From Prevotella sp. (lineage in GTDB: Bacteria > Bacteroidota > Bacteroidia > Bacteroidales > Bacteroidaceae), in contig JAGCDO010000037.1 of the NCBI GenBank assembly GCA_017651265.1, forward strand, positions 1-33,417: a stretch of DNA of 33,417 bases. Direction: 5' to 3'. Each line of letters opens with the position of its first letter. The stretch's first letter is position 1. Positions 1 through 8,258 of this stretch are shown in pieces. Below the pieces are notes generated by a model. The model was not told where the DNA came from and did not search any database. It saw only the letters and a program-made list of their open reading frames with translations. Both the position numbers and the translations under genes were made by a program.

Positions 1-10
1 AAATGAGGAA

Positions 11-41
11 GCCCCTGCAGCGACGAATCACTGACAGGGGC
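11..41 (-). terminator. Possible hairpin terminator after tRNA-Phe
   Basis: A 7-bp GC-rich inverted repeat (gcccctg at 11-17, caggggc at 35-41) lies 16 bp beyond the 3' end of tRNA-Phe. On the minus strand it is followed by a weak T-rich run. A further 3 bp (cag/ctg) can pair inside after one bulged base. The poor T-tract makes this only a tentative terminator. Confidence 0.4.
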
Positions 42-57
42 CAAATGAAAGGAGGAG

Positions 58-130
<73 letters not shown>

Positions 131-151
131 ATTGGTTTTGATTAGCGGGTG

Positions 152-159
152 CAAAGGTA
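152..159 (-). promoter_or_regulatory. -7 box for tRNA-Phe
   Basis: The plus-strand sequence CAAAGGTA is TACCTTTG on the minus strand, a perfect match to the Bacteroidetes TAnnTTTG element, 22 bp upstream of the mature tRNA 5' end. No clear -33 TTG is seen at the usual spacing. Confidence 0.6.
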
Positions 160-237
160 CAATATTTTCTTGAATGGAAAAAACTTTTCCATGAAAACTT
201 CCCTCATTTAACGTTTAGTAACAAACGCCAGCGCCGC

Positions 238-1356
238 TCATCCCTCATCTTTCAAAGGGTTCCACCCTTGTGCAGTGATTGCAAATTCCTGACCGTCACG
301 GCTCACCAGCATGGTGCCGAGTTCCTTGCGGGTGATGTGACCGATGAGTTTCACATCTTCCATGGCCTCGATCTTCTCATGGTCGCCAATGGGCACGGTG
401 AAGAGCAGCTCATAGTCCTCACCGCCGTTCATGGCGCAGGTGGTGACATTCATGTTCAGCTCCTCGGCCATCACGGCTGTCTGGTAGTCGATAGGTATAT
501 TCTTCTCGTAGATGCGGCAGCCTGTGCCCGACTGCTTGCAGATGTGCAGCAGCTCGCTGGAAAGACCGTCGCTGATGTCCATCATGGCCGTAGGACGGAT
601 ATTGGCCTCGCGCAGCTGCTTGATGATATCCCCACGTGCCTCAGGCTTCAGCTGTCGTTGCAGCAGATACTCCTTTCCTGAGAAGTCGGGCTGAAAATCC
701 TTGGTGAGTGCCCACTGTTTCTGGAACATCTCCCTTTTCTGCTCATAGGTACCATCGGCCTTGGCCGCCTTTATTTTCTGGTTGAGCTCGTCGATCTGCT
801 GGTAATAAACGGTCTTTTCGCGCTCCAGCAGCTGGAGTCCCATATAGGCCGCACCGAGGTCGCCACTGACACAGATCAGATCGGTGTCCTGGGCGCCGCT
901 GCGATACACGATATCCTCCTTGCGCGCCTCGCCGATACAGGTGATGCTGATGGCCATGCCCGTGAGCGACGACGTGGTGTCGCCTCCCACAATGTCAACA
1001 TTCCATTTGTCGCACGCCATCCGCAGTCCGCTGTAGAACTGCTCCATGTCCTCCACAGAGAACCGTTTACTGAGTGCGAGGCTGACCGTCATCTGGCGGG
1101 GTATTCCGTTCATGGCGAAGATATCAGAGATGTTCACCATGGCCGACTTATACCCTAAGTGCTGGAGGTCGATATAGGTAAGGTCGAAGTGCACGCCCTC
1201 CATGAGCATGTCGGTGGTTACCAGTACCTCCGAATCGGGATAGTGCATCACAGCACAGTCGTCGCCCACTCCTTTCAAAGTGGAGGCGTTTTGGGGTTTG
1301 ATTCCTTCGGTGAGTCGGTCGATAAGACCGAACTCGCCGATTTTAGCTATATCCAT
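238..1356 (-). CDS. thiL: Thiamine-monophosphate kinase ThiL
   Basis: This enzyme phosphorylates thiamine monophosphate with ATP to give thiamine diphosphate, the last step of thiamine cofactor synthesis in the cytoplasm. The PurM/ThiL fold is visible: an N-terminal GVGDDCAV at about residues 29-36, the VTTDMLMEGVHF segment, VNISDIFAMNG, the metal-binding VGGDTTSS, and the C-terminal MDISDGLSSELLHI and GGEDYELLFTVP motifs. At 372 aa it is longer than the roughly 325-345 aa typical of the family. The excess is a charged, probably helical insert between about residues 175 and 240. The ATG at 1356 places the conserved GEFGLIDRL at the N-terminus. It is the last protein gene of the sppA-lpxK-punA-thiL chain and starts 19 nt after punA. 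Confidence 0.95.
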   Translation of the reverse strand: MDIAKIGEFGLIDRLTEGIKPQNASTLKGVGDDCAVMHYPDSEVLVTTDMLMEGVHFDLTYIDLQHLGYKSAMVNISDIFAMNGIPRQMTVSLALSKRFSVEDMEQFYSGLRMACDKWNVDIVGGDTTSSLTGMAISITCIGEARKEDIVYRSGAQDTDLICVSGDLGAAYMGLQLLEREKTVYYQQIDELNQKIKAAKADGTYEQKREMFQKQWALTKDFQPDFSGKEYLLQRQLKPEARGDIIKQLREANIRPTAMMDISDGLSSELLHICKQSGTGCRIYEKNIPIDYQTAVMAEELNMNVTTCAMNGGEDYELLFTVPIGDHEKIEAMEDVKLIGHITRKELGTMLVSRDGQEFAITAQGWNPLKDEG

Positions 1357-1375
1357 GTCTTGATTATTTCTATTG

Positions 1376-2191
1376 TTATGCCCTGTTGATCATCTCGCGC
1401 ATGATCTCGGTCATGAGCGGCTGGGCCTTGTTGGCAGCTTCCTGCACCTCCTCATGACTCACGGCTACTGGCACATCGAAGCCACCGAGGTCGGTGATGA
1501 CCGACACACCGAAGGTCTTGATGCCGCAATGATGGGCCACGATGACCTCAGGAACGGTACTCATGCCTACTGCATCACCACCCAGCGTGCGGTACATCCT
1601 GTATTCGGCCGGCGTCTCAAAGGTTGGTCCTTGTACGCCTACATACACACCATGCACCACCTGGATGCCCTTCTCCTGAGCAATCTTGTCGGCCTCGGCA
1701 ATCAAAGCAAGGTCGTACGGCTCGTGCATATCAGGGAATCGCGGACCGGTGGGGAAGTTCTTCCCGCGCAGCGGATGCTCGGGGAAGAAATTGATATGGT
1801 CGGTGATGATCATCAAATCGCCAATCTTAAACGAAGGATTCATGCCACCCGAGGCGTTGCTCACGAAGAGGGTCTTGATGCCCAGCTCGTACATCACGCG
1901 GATGGGGAAGGTGACCTCCTTCATGGAGTAGCCTTCGTAGAAGTGGAAACGGCCCTGCATGGCCATGATATCCTTGTTGCCGAGCTTACCGAAGATGAGT
2001 TTCCCGGAATGGCCCTCTACCGTTGATACAGGGAAGTTGGGAATCTCTGAATAAGGAAACTCATACGTATCAGTTATTTCTGAAGCTAATTGTCCGAGGC
2101 CCGTTCCCAGAATGATCGCGGTTGTTGGACTTGTGCTCATCCTTTGCTTTAGCCAGGATGCTGTTTCTTGAATTTTTTCGTACATAGCCAA
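1376..2191 (-). CDS. punA: Purine nucleoside phosphorylase (trimeric, PNP-I type)
   Basis: This enzyme cleaves purine (deoxy)ribonucleosides with phosphate to give a free base and (deoxy)ribose-1-phosphate for purine salvage. Family motifs are present: GTGLGQLA for phosphate binding near residue 28, the phosphate-contacting VEGHSGKL, MQGRFHFYEGY, VSNASGGMNP with the base-contacting Asn, and GPTFETPAEYRM followed by GDAVGMSTVPEVI. The length of 271 aa is normal. Two in-frame starts exist (MAMYEKI at 2191 and MYEKI at 2185); family N-termini favour either of these over later ATGs. Both starts lie inside the C-terminal coding region of lpxK, with about 120 bp of overlap, so translational coupling is likely. 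Confidence 0.95.
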   Translation of the reverse strand: MAMYEKIQETASWLKQRMSTSPTTAIILGTGLGQLASEITDTYEFPYSEIPNFPVSTVEGHSGKLIFGKLGNKDIMAMQGRFHFYEGYSMKEVTFPIRVMYELGIKTLFVSNASGGMNPSFKIGDLMIITDHINFFPEHPLRGKNFPTGPRFPDMHEPYDLALIAEADKIAQEKGIQVVHGVYVGVQGPTFETPAEYRMYRTLGGDAVGMSTVPEVIVAHHCGIKTFGVSVITDLGGFDVPVAVSHEEVQEAANKAQPLMTEIMREMINRA

Positions 2192-3242
2192 TGATCTTTT
2201 CGTTAAACTCTTCTTGTTGATTCAGCAAGAACTCCACCTCGATGGGGAGCATGTAGATATGCTGTCTTACCTCATCGGAAAGTCCTTCCACCCCAAACAG
2301 TCGCGCATTGTCTTTCTCGGTGGTGATCACCATCTTGGGTTCAGGCATAGCGGCGAAGGTTTCGTTGATGAGCTCGATATCCTTCTTCTTGAAACGATGA
2401 TGATCGGGATAGGTGAGCGGCGTGATGTTCTTGGTGTAAGGCTCCAGGTCGATCATCATCTGCTTGGGTGAGGCGATACCTGTAAGCAGCAGGATATTCA
2501 TATCCGACTGGATGTCGCTCAGCGGTCGGTCATCACCGTAATACAGCGGTTTCAGCTTGTTGTATTTCAGTGTGGTGAAGAACAGCTTCTGATAAGGGTA
2601 GAGGTTCATGGCCCTGGTGAGCACGCGGAACTCCATAGGCTTGAGGTCGCGCGGACATTTCGTGATGATCACGATGTCGGCCCGGTTCTTACCCTGCTTG
2701 GGCTCGCGCAGCATACCCGCAGGCAACAGCTTGTCGTAGATAATCAGACGGTGGTAGTCAACCAGCAGGATATTGATGCCCGGCTTGACGTAACGGTGCT
2801 GGAAAGCATCATCCAGCAGAACCACATCAGTGTCCTTGGTCTCCTCGTCGCCAGTAAGACGGTCGATACCATGACAACGGTTCCTGTCAACGGCGATATG
2901 GATATCAGGATACTTCTTCTTCATCTGGTAAGGCTCATCACCAATCATACGCGACGTGGAGTCCTTGTCGGCCAGCACATAGCCCGAGCTCTTGCGCTTG
3001 TAGCCCCTGCTGAGTACTGCCACTTTCGTCTTGTCTTGAAGCAGACGAACCAGATACTCTACGTGTGGTGTCTTTCCAGAGCCGCCCACTGTGATGTTCC
3101 CCACCGAGATGATGGGAGTTTTGAAGGAACGGCTTTTCAGCACGCCCATCTCGAACAGCTGGTTGCGGAATCTTACACCGATACCGTAGAGCCAGCTGAC
3201 GGGCAGCAGCCATTCGCGTATCTTGATGAAATCACCTTCCAT
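2070..3242 (-). CDS. lpxK: Tetraacyldisaccharide 4'-kinase LpxK
   Basis: LpxK phosphorylates the 4' position of the lipid A disaccharide at the inner face of the cytoplasmic membrane. The Walker A region SVGNITVGGSGKTPHVEYL lies at about residues 46-64, followed by VLSRGYKRKSSGY, the Walker B-like VLLDDAFQHRYV with the conserved DDAFQHR, and the C-terminal TYPDHHRF motif. It starts 2 nt after sppA stops. The last 40 or so residues (after NSRNSILAKAK) are read in a different frame from the start of punA over 122 bp. The terminal stretch rich in N, R and S looks unconserved, so either the true end is a neutral extension over punA or an ancestral stop was lost. Confidence 0.94.
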   Translation of the reverse strand: MEGDFIKIREWLLPVSWLYGIGVRFRNQLFEMGVLKSRSFKTPIISVGNITVGGSGKTPHVEYLVRLLQDKTKVAVLSRGYKRKSSGYVLADKDSTSRMIGDEPYQMKKKYPDIHIAVDRNRCHGIDRLTGDEETKDTDVVLLDDAFQHRYVKPGINILLVDYHRLIIYDKLLPAGMLREPKQGKNRADIVIITKCPRDLKPMEFRVLTRAMNLYPYQKLFFTTLKYNKLKPLYYGDDRPLSDIQSDMNILLLTGIASPKQMMIDLEPYTKNITPLTYPDHHRFKKKDIELINETFAAMPEPKMVITTEKDNARLFGVEGLSDEVRQHIYMLPIEVEFLLNQQEEFNEKIIGYVRKNSRNSILAKAKDEHKSNNRDHSGNGPRTISFRNN

Positions 3243-3244
3243 GG

Positions 3245-5020
3245 TTAACGGATATTCAGATAGAACGGTAATCTTGCCTGGATGGCATTCTGATTGTTGA
3301 TATTCTTAAGCAGCACGAACGGCTCGTAGAAATCTCCCAAGGTGGCACGCATCTGTGCATCGAGGTAGTTGCCGCCAGTGTCTGACATGCTGTCCATGAT
3401 CTGGTCGAAGAAGTCTGCCTCGCCAGGATAGGAAGAGGTGAAGTATTTGTCGAGCTTGGCCAGTTCGGCTGCTTTCTTCACTGCATCATCGATATTACCC
3501 AGCTGGTCAACCAACTTGATGCCCAGGGCATCCTTGCCCAGCCATACATGACCTTGTGCTATCTCTTCGATGGCCTCTGTGCTCTGCTTTCTTCCATCGG
3601 CCACACGCTGACGGAACAGCTTATAGCCACGGTCGATATAGGCATTGAGATAAGCCATCTCTTCCTCGTTGAACGGACGCGCCAAGGTGCCGAAGCCAGC
3701 GTTCTTGTTGGTCTTCACCTCGTCGAACTTCACACCCAGCTTCTGCGTAAGCAGTCCGCTGAAATCGGGGAACATACCAAAGATACCGATGCTACCCGTG
3801 ATGGTGGTGGGCTCAGCGACAATCCAGTTGGCAGGACAGCTGATATAATAGCCACCAGAGGCAGCCATGCCACCCATGGATACTACGACGGGTTTCTTGG
3901 CCTTCAGGTTCATCATAGCATGCCAGATCTGCTCAGAAGCATAGGCAGAACCACCACCGCTGTTGACACGCAGTACGACGGCCTTCACCTTATCGTCGGA
4001 AGCCAGTTCCTCAAGGTCCTTGCTCACTTCCTTACCCACAATCAGATGGTCGGTTGAACCCAAGGAACCCGTTCCTCGGTCATCTACAATACTACCATAG
4101 GCATAATAGACGGCAATCTTATCGCCCTTGCGGTTCTCTTTCACGTTCTGCATCTGCTCCACATTGATCTGGTTGATATCCTTGTCCTCGTCAATGCCCA
4201 GCAGTTTCTTCACTTCACCTTTCACTTCCTCACTATAGAGCAGCTTGTCAACCAGCTTGTTCTTGACGTAATCCTGCTGGTCGGCCAGCATCACCATACC
4301 GTCGGCAAGGGTGTTCAGGGTTTCCTTACTGATCTTACGACTGGCGGAGACATCATTCAGCATGGTGTCCCAGATACCGGTGATATACGCCGTGATCTGC
4401 TCGCGGTTGGGCTCGCTCATGTGGTCGGAGGTATAGGTCTCGGGAGCACTCTTGTATGCGCCCACCTTGGCCAGCTGCACTTTCACGCCGAACTTCTCCA
4501 GCAGGTCCTTCAGGTAGTAGGGCTGAGAAGCCAAGCCGTGCCAATCCACCATACCCTGCGGGTTGAGCCAGATCTTATCAGCCACACTGGCCACGTAATA
4601 AGAGCTCTGCGAATACTGGTCGGCATAAGCCACAATCCACTTACCGCTTTTCTTGAAATCGACGAGCGCATCGCGCAGCTCCTGTGTGGAGGCAGGGATT
4701 CCGCTGAACATGCCACCTTCTATATAGATACCCTTTACATTGTCATTCTCCTTAGCTTTCTTGATGGCGTTGAGGGTCTCCTCAAGACCGATGGTCTGAC
4801 CCACCACGCCGGAGAGTTGACTCATGATATTGTCTTCAGCCCGCTCTTCCAGCGAACCATCCATTTTCAATACCAACACACTATTGTCCTTCACCTTAGT
4901 TGTGGCATCGGATGAGGCTACCATACCTACGATACTCATCACACCAAAGAAGCCGATCAACAGCAAAAACACCAAGATGCCCACCACTGTGGCGAGCACG
5001 TTCAAAAAGAAATTTTTCAT
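3245..5020 (-). CDS. sppA: Signal peptide peptidase SppA, 67K type
   Basis: This is a membrane-bound serine/lysine protease that degrades cleaved signal peptides. At 591 aa it has the double-length two-domain form also seen in E. coli. An N-terminal membrane anchor covers about residues 5-34. The catalytic lysine is Lys190 in GAYKSAPE, aligned with E. coli Lys209. The nucleophile is Ser388 in GGMAASGGYY. The family motif RVNSGGGSAYASE and the ITGSIGIFG segment after the nucleophile are also present. It is the first gene of the chain leading to lpxK, punA and thiL, with a divergent promoter region shared with the SDR gene. Confidence 0.95.
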   Translation of the reverse strand: MKNFFLNVLATVVGILVFLLLIGFFGVMSIVGMVASSDATTKVKDNSVLVLKMDGSLEERAEDNIMSQLSGVVGQTIGLEETLNAIKKAKENDNVKGIYIEGGMFSGIPASTQELRDALVDFKKSGKWIVAYADQYSQSSYYVASVADKIWLNPQGMVDWHGLASQPYYLKDLLEKFGVKVQLAKVGAYKSAPETYTSDHMSEPNREQITAYITGIWDTMLNDVSASRKISKETLNTLADGMVMLADQQDYVKNKLVDKLLYSEEVKGEVKKLLGIDEDKDINQINVEQMQNVKENRKGDKIAVYYAYGSIVDDRGTGSLGSTDHLIVGKEVSKDLEELASDDKVKAVVLRVNSGGGSAYASEQIWHAMMNLKAKKPVVVSMGGMAASGGYYISCPANWIVAEPTTITGSIGIFGMFPDFSGLLTQKLGVKFDEVKTNKNAGFGTLARPFNEEEMAYLNAYIDRGYKLFRQRVADGRKQSTEAIEEIAQGHVWLGKDALGIKLVDQLGNIDDAVKKAAELAKLDKYFTSSYPGEADFFDQIMDSMSDTGGNYLDAQMRATLGDFYEPFVLLKNINNQNAIQARLPFYLNIR

Positions 5021-5087
5021 ATACAGTTTTATGACAACTTGTTAAACATCGTGATTGTAAAACAAAAAAGGCATAGCCAATTCTTTG

Positions 5088-5095
5088 CAAAGATA
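5088..5095 (-). promoter_or_regulatory. -7 box for the sppA-lpxK-punA-thiL chain
   Basis: Plus-strand CAAAGATA reads TATCTTTG on the minus strand, a perfect TAnnTTTG element 68 bp upstream of the sppA ATG. A -33 TTG at the normal spacing is not evident. Confidence 0.55.
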
Positions 5096-5179
5096 GACAA
5101 AAAAGTTGATAACAGTCATCTATGAGCCGTTATTTTTCAAAAAAAAGCCCAAATAGCGCCTTCTTTCGCCATTTTTTTG

Positions 5180-5187
5180 TATTTTTG
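5180..5187 (+). promoter_or_regulatory. -7 box immediately before the SDR gene
   Basis: TATTTTTG matches TAnnTTTG and ends only 7 bp before the ATG at 5195. Transcription would begin within a few bases of the start codon, which implies a leaderless or nearly leaderless mRNA. A TTG codon at 5177 overlaps this box and is therefore not a credible start. Confidence 0.6.
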
Positions 5188-5194
5188 CCCTATC

Positions 5195-5923
5195 ATGAAA
5201 CAGGCAATTGTGTTGGGAGCCTCATCTGGCATGGGGCGAAAAGTGAGTGAGATGCTACTGAAAGAAGGGTGGCATGTGGGTGTTGCGGCACGAAGAATGG
5301 ATGCGTTGAACGAACTGGCAGAAGACTTCCCCGACAGGGTGGAGGTGATGCAGATTGACGTGATGGCGGAAGAGGCGCCGCAGCGACTACTGGAACTCAT
5401 CGAAAAGATGGGGGGTATCGACCTGTATTTCCATGCTTCGGGAATCGGGAAGCAGAACATGCTGCTGGATGAGGAGGTGGAACAGAAGACGGTGATGACC
5501 AATGCCCTGGGATTCACGCGGATGGTGGATACCGTCTTTACGTATATGGCCGACCATCAGGGCGGTCATATTGCGGTGATCTCTTCGATTGCAGGAACCA
5601 AAGGATTGGGTGCCGCCCCGTCGTACAGCGCCACCAAGGCTTTTCAGAACGTGTACATCCAGTCGTTAGAGCAACAGGCTAACATGCGGAAACTACCCAT
5701 TCGCTTTACGGATATCCGACCCGGTTTCGTGGATACGCCGCTGTTGGGCGACGGGAAGAAATATCCTTTGCTGATGGATGCAGACAAGGTGTCACGGGAA
5801 ATCCTACAGGCCATCAAGCAGCAACGCCATGTGCGGGTTATCGACTGGCGTTACCGTCTGCTGGTTCCTTTCTGGCGAATGATTCCCAACTGGTTGTGGC
5901 GAAGACTACCTATTAGAAATTGA
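5195..5923 (+). CDS. SDR-family NAD(P)-dependent oxidoreductase
   Basis: This is a classical short-chain dehydrogenase/reductase of 242 aa. The nucleotide-binding glycine motif GASSGMG is at residues 8-14. The NADP-preferring basic pair AARRMD follows the second strand. The active site has serine in VISSIAG and the Tyr144-xxx-Lys148 pair in YSATK. RPGFVDTPLL follows, as is typical of the cofactor loop. The C-terminal RVIDWRYRLLVPFWRMIPNW is aromatic and basic and could associate with membrane. The substrate cannot be inferred. The start is ATG 5195, because an upstream TTG would lie in the promoter. The gene stands alone and converges on tex. Confidence 0.9.
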   Translation: MKQAIVLGASSGMGRKVSEMLLKEGWHVGVAARRMDALNELAEDFPDRVEVMQIDVMAEEAPQRLLELIEKMGGIDLYFHASGIGKQNMLLDEEVEQKTVMTNALGFTRMVDTVFTYMADHQGGHIAVISSIAGTKGLGAAPSYSATKAFQNVYIQSLEQQANMRKLPIRFTDIRPGFVDTPLLGDGKKYPLLMDADKVSREILQAIKQQRHVRVIDWRYRLLVPFWRMIPNWLWRRLPIRN

Positions 5924-5928
5924 AGCCA

Positions 5929-5955
5929 CCCCTCGCCCCTCCATGAGGAGGGGAA
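5929..5955. repeat. Dispersed C-rich palindrome in the SDR/tex convergent gap
   Basis: The gap between the two convergent stop codons holds a perfect 7-bp inverted repeat (cccctcc at 5936-5942, ggagggg at 5947-5953) with an ATGA loop, preceded by CCACCCCTCG. The composition matches the G/C-rich repeat inside the kelch-AraC gene near 16835-16869 and the end of the U32 gene. It may serve as a bidirectional transcription barrier, but no T-tract follows on either side. Confidence 0.5.
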
Positions 5956-5965
5956 CTGTGGAGTG

Positions 5966-8116
5966 TTATATACGCATGGTGAGGGAGATGCGGTTTCTCC
6001 TTCTGTCTATTTCCACCACCTTTACCTTCACATGCTGATGCAGGTGAACAACATCGTTAGGATCTTTCACGAACTTGTTGGCTAACTGAGAGATATGCAC
6101 CAGTCCGTCTTGATGTACACCAATGTCCACAAAGGCGCCGAAGTTAGTGATGTTCGTCACAATACCGGGTAAAATCATCCCTTCCTCCAGGTCATCTACC
6201 TCTTTCACATTCGGGTCGAACTCGAAGACCTCCACCTGCTCTCTGGGGTCCCTTCCGGGTTTCTCCAGCTCTTTCATGATATCCGTCAGCGTGGGAATTC
6301 CCACCTCGTCGGTCACATACTGATGGATATCGATGGCCTCCCTTCTGTTTTTCTCCTCAATGAGCTGTTTGACGGTGCAATGCTGATCCTTAGCCATCTG
6401 TTCCACCAGGTGATAGCGTTCAGGATGCACAGCCGAGTTATCAAGTGGGTTCTCAGCCCCAGGAATGCGGAGGAAGCCGGCACACTGCTCAAAAGCCGCC
6501 GGTCCTAAGCGAGGCACCTTCTTGAGTTGGGAACGGGAGGTGAAGGCACCGTTGTCACTGCGGTAGTCAACAATGTTCTTGGCCAACGTAGGACCTAATC
6601 CGCTGACGTAGGTAAGGAGGTGATGACTGGCGGTATTCAGGTTCACACCCACGAGGTTCACACAGCTCTCTACGGTCTGGTCAAGACTCCTCTTCAGCTT
6701 CCCTTGGTCCACATCATGCTGATACTGTCCTACACCAATGCTCTTCGGGTCGATCTTCACCAGTTCGGCCAAGGGATCCATCAATCTACGACCGATGCTT
6801 ACTGCCCCACGCACCGTTACATCCTCATCGGGGAACTCCTCGCGGGCGGTCTTGGAAGCGGAATAGACAGAGGCACCGTCTTCGCTCACGACGAATACTT
6901 GTGGAGTGGTGTTCGTGGAGGGAGAAGTGTGGAGGGAGGAGATGACATCCTGCATGAACTCCTTGGTTTCACGACTGGCTGTACCATTACCAATGGCAAT
7001 GGCCTCGATATGGTAGTCTTTCAACATCTGAAGCACGTGCATGGTGGCTTGCATACGGTGGTTGACAGGCGGGTGGGGGAAGATGGCCTCGTGGTGCAGC
7101 AGGTTACCCTGTGCATCGAGACATACCACCTTACAGCCTGTGCGGAAGCCGGGATCTACACCCATCACCCTTTTCTGTCCTAACGGCGCATCCATCAGCA
7201 GTTGTCTTAGGTTAGACGTGAATACCTGGATGGCCTCATCATCAGCTTGTTCCTTACTCAAGGCAGCAAACTCAGTCTCAATACTTGGTTCCAGCAGACG
7301 CTTGTAGCCGTCTTCCACAGCCTCGCCTACCAGACGCTGACATTTGCCGTAGCCACGAACATAGTTCCGTTGCAACCGTTCGATACAGAAATCATCGTCG
7401 GTGGTGATACTCACTCTCAGGATACCTTCGCTCTCACCGCGTCGCATAGCTAATAGTCGGTGCGAAGAACACCTTTTGAGCGGCTCGTGCCAATCGAAAT
7501 AGTCGGAATACTTCGCTGCTTCTTCCGTTTCCTTCTTCGCCTTCACCACCTTACTGGTAATGAGAGCATTGCGACGAAACGACTGACGTACGATGTTACG
7601 ACTACGTTCGTCTTCACTCACCATCTCGGCGATAATATCCTGTGCACCCTTGAGGGCAGCATCTGCATCAGCTACTTCACCTTTCACGAACCGTTGGGCA
7701 GCCTGCTTGGGATTAGGTTCTCGCTGCATGAGCAGAAGGGTGGCCAGCGGCTCCAGTCCTTGTTCCTTTGCCACAGAAGCCCTTGTCCTGCGCTTAGGAC
7801 GGAAAGGAAGGTAGATATCTTCCAGTTCCGTAGCGTCCCAGCAGTCGTCAATGCGTTTCTGCAGCTCGGCGGTCATCTTCTCCTGTTCGGTAATGGTCTT
7901 GACGATGGTTTCCTTCCGCTTGACCAGCTCTTTCAGCTTTTCGTTCATATCGGCAATGCGGGTGATCTGAACCTCGTCGAGTCCTCCTGTGCGTTCCTTT
8001 CTATATCTTGAGATGAAAGGGATGGTACAGCCGTCGTCCAGCAGTGCTAACGTATTGTCAACGCCTTTTTCAGGAAGTCCTAATACTTGTGCTATTCTCT
8101 TGGTGAATGGATTCAT
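5966..8116 (-). CDS. tex: RNA-binding protein Tex (S1 domain)
   Basis: Tex is a cytoplasmic nucleic-acid-binding protein linked to transcription. All domains are present in order: the N-terminal helical part (PFISRYRKERTGGLDEVQI), the YqgF/RNase H-like domain (MGVDPGFRTGCKVVCLD and AIGNGTASRETKEF), SEDGASVYSASKTAREEFP, the VRGAVSIGRRLMDPLAELVKI region, helix-hairpin-helix motifs (YVSGLGPTLAKNIV and VPRLGPAAFEQCAGF), and a C-terminal S1 domain ending ISLTMRI. The start is ATG 8116 (MNPFTKRI), giving 716 aa; an upstream in-frame extension to 8173 runs across the promoter. A short extra segment, SSLHTSPSTNTTP (about 6901-6941), precedes VFVVSEDG and may be repeat-derived. Confidence 0.96.
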   Translation of the reverse strand: MNPFTKRIAQVLGLPEKGVDNTLALLDDGCTIPFISRYRKERTGGLDEVQITRIADMNEKLKELVKRKETIVKTITEQEKMTAELQKRIDDCWDATELEDIYLPFRPKRRTRASVAKEQGLEPLATLLLMQREPNPKQAAQRFVKGEVADADAALKGAQDIIAEMVSEDERSRNIVRQSFRRNALITSKVVKAKKETEEAAKYSDYFDWHEPLKRCSSHRLLAMRRGESEGILRVSITTDDDFCIERLQRNYVRGYGKCQRLVGEAVEDGYKRLLEPSIETEFAALSKEQADDEAIQVFTSNLRQLLMDAPLGQKRVMGVDPGFRTGCKVVCLDAQGNLLHHEAIFPHPPVNHRMQATMHVLQMLKDYHIEAIAIGNGTASRETKEFMQDVISSLHTSPSTNTTPQVFVVSEDGASVYSASKTAREEFPDEDVTVRGAVSIGRRLMDPLAELVKIDPKSIGVGQYQHDVDQGKLKRSLDQTVESCVNLVGVNLNTASHHLLTYVSGLGPTLAKNIVDYRSDNGAFTSRSQLKKVPRLGPAAFEQCAGFLRIPGAENPLDNSAVHPERYHLVEQMAKDQHCTVKQLIEEKNRREAIDIHQYVTDEVGIPTLTDIMKELEKPGRDPREQVEVFEFDPNVKEVDDLEEGMILPGIVTNITNFGAFVDIGVHQDGLVHISQLANKFVKDPNDVVHLHQHVKVKVVEIDRRRNRISLTMRI

Positions 8117-8142
8117 GTCATAGGTATTTTTGTTTCCGACGA

Positions 8143-8173
8143 CAAAGATAATGTGTTTTGTCCAAACAACCAA
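8143..8173 (-). promoter_or_regulatory. Promoter of tex
   Basis: On the minus strand, TTG (complement of 8171-8173), 20 bp and TATCTTTG (complement of 8143-8150) form a full -33/-7 pair. It lies 27-57 bp upstream of the chosen ATG. It excludes the longer upstream reading-frame extension. Confidence 0.7.
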
Positions 8174-8183
8174 ACGATGTTGA

Positions 8184-8223
8184 CAAAAACAGAGAGGGCG
8201 ACCCGCTTTGTGGTCACCCCCTC
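8184..8223 (-). terminator. Terminator after the tyrosine-rich lipoprotein gene
   Basis: On the minus strand a GC-rich stem (GAGGG..GACC arm from 8223-8212, GGTC.CCCTC arm from 8203-8194) has a loop of about 8 nt and a small internal mismatch. It is followed by TCTGTTTTTG. It starts about 36 bp after the lipoprotein stop and isolates that gene from tex. Confidence 0.65.
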
Positions 8224-8258
8224 CTTCTTATGCTATCCCTAATAAACTTGAATGTATA

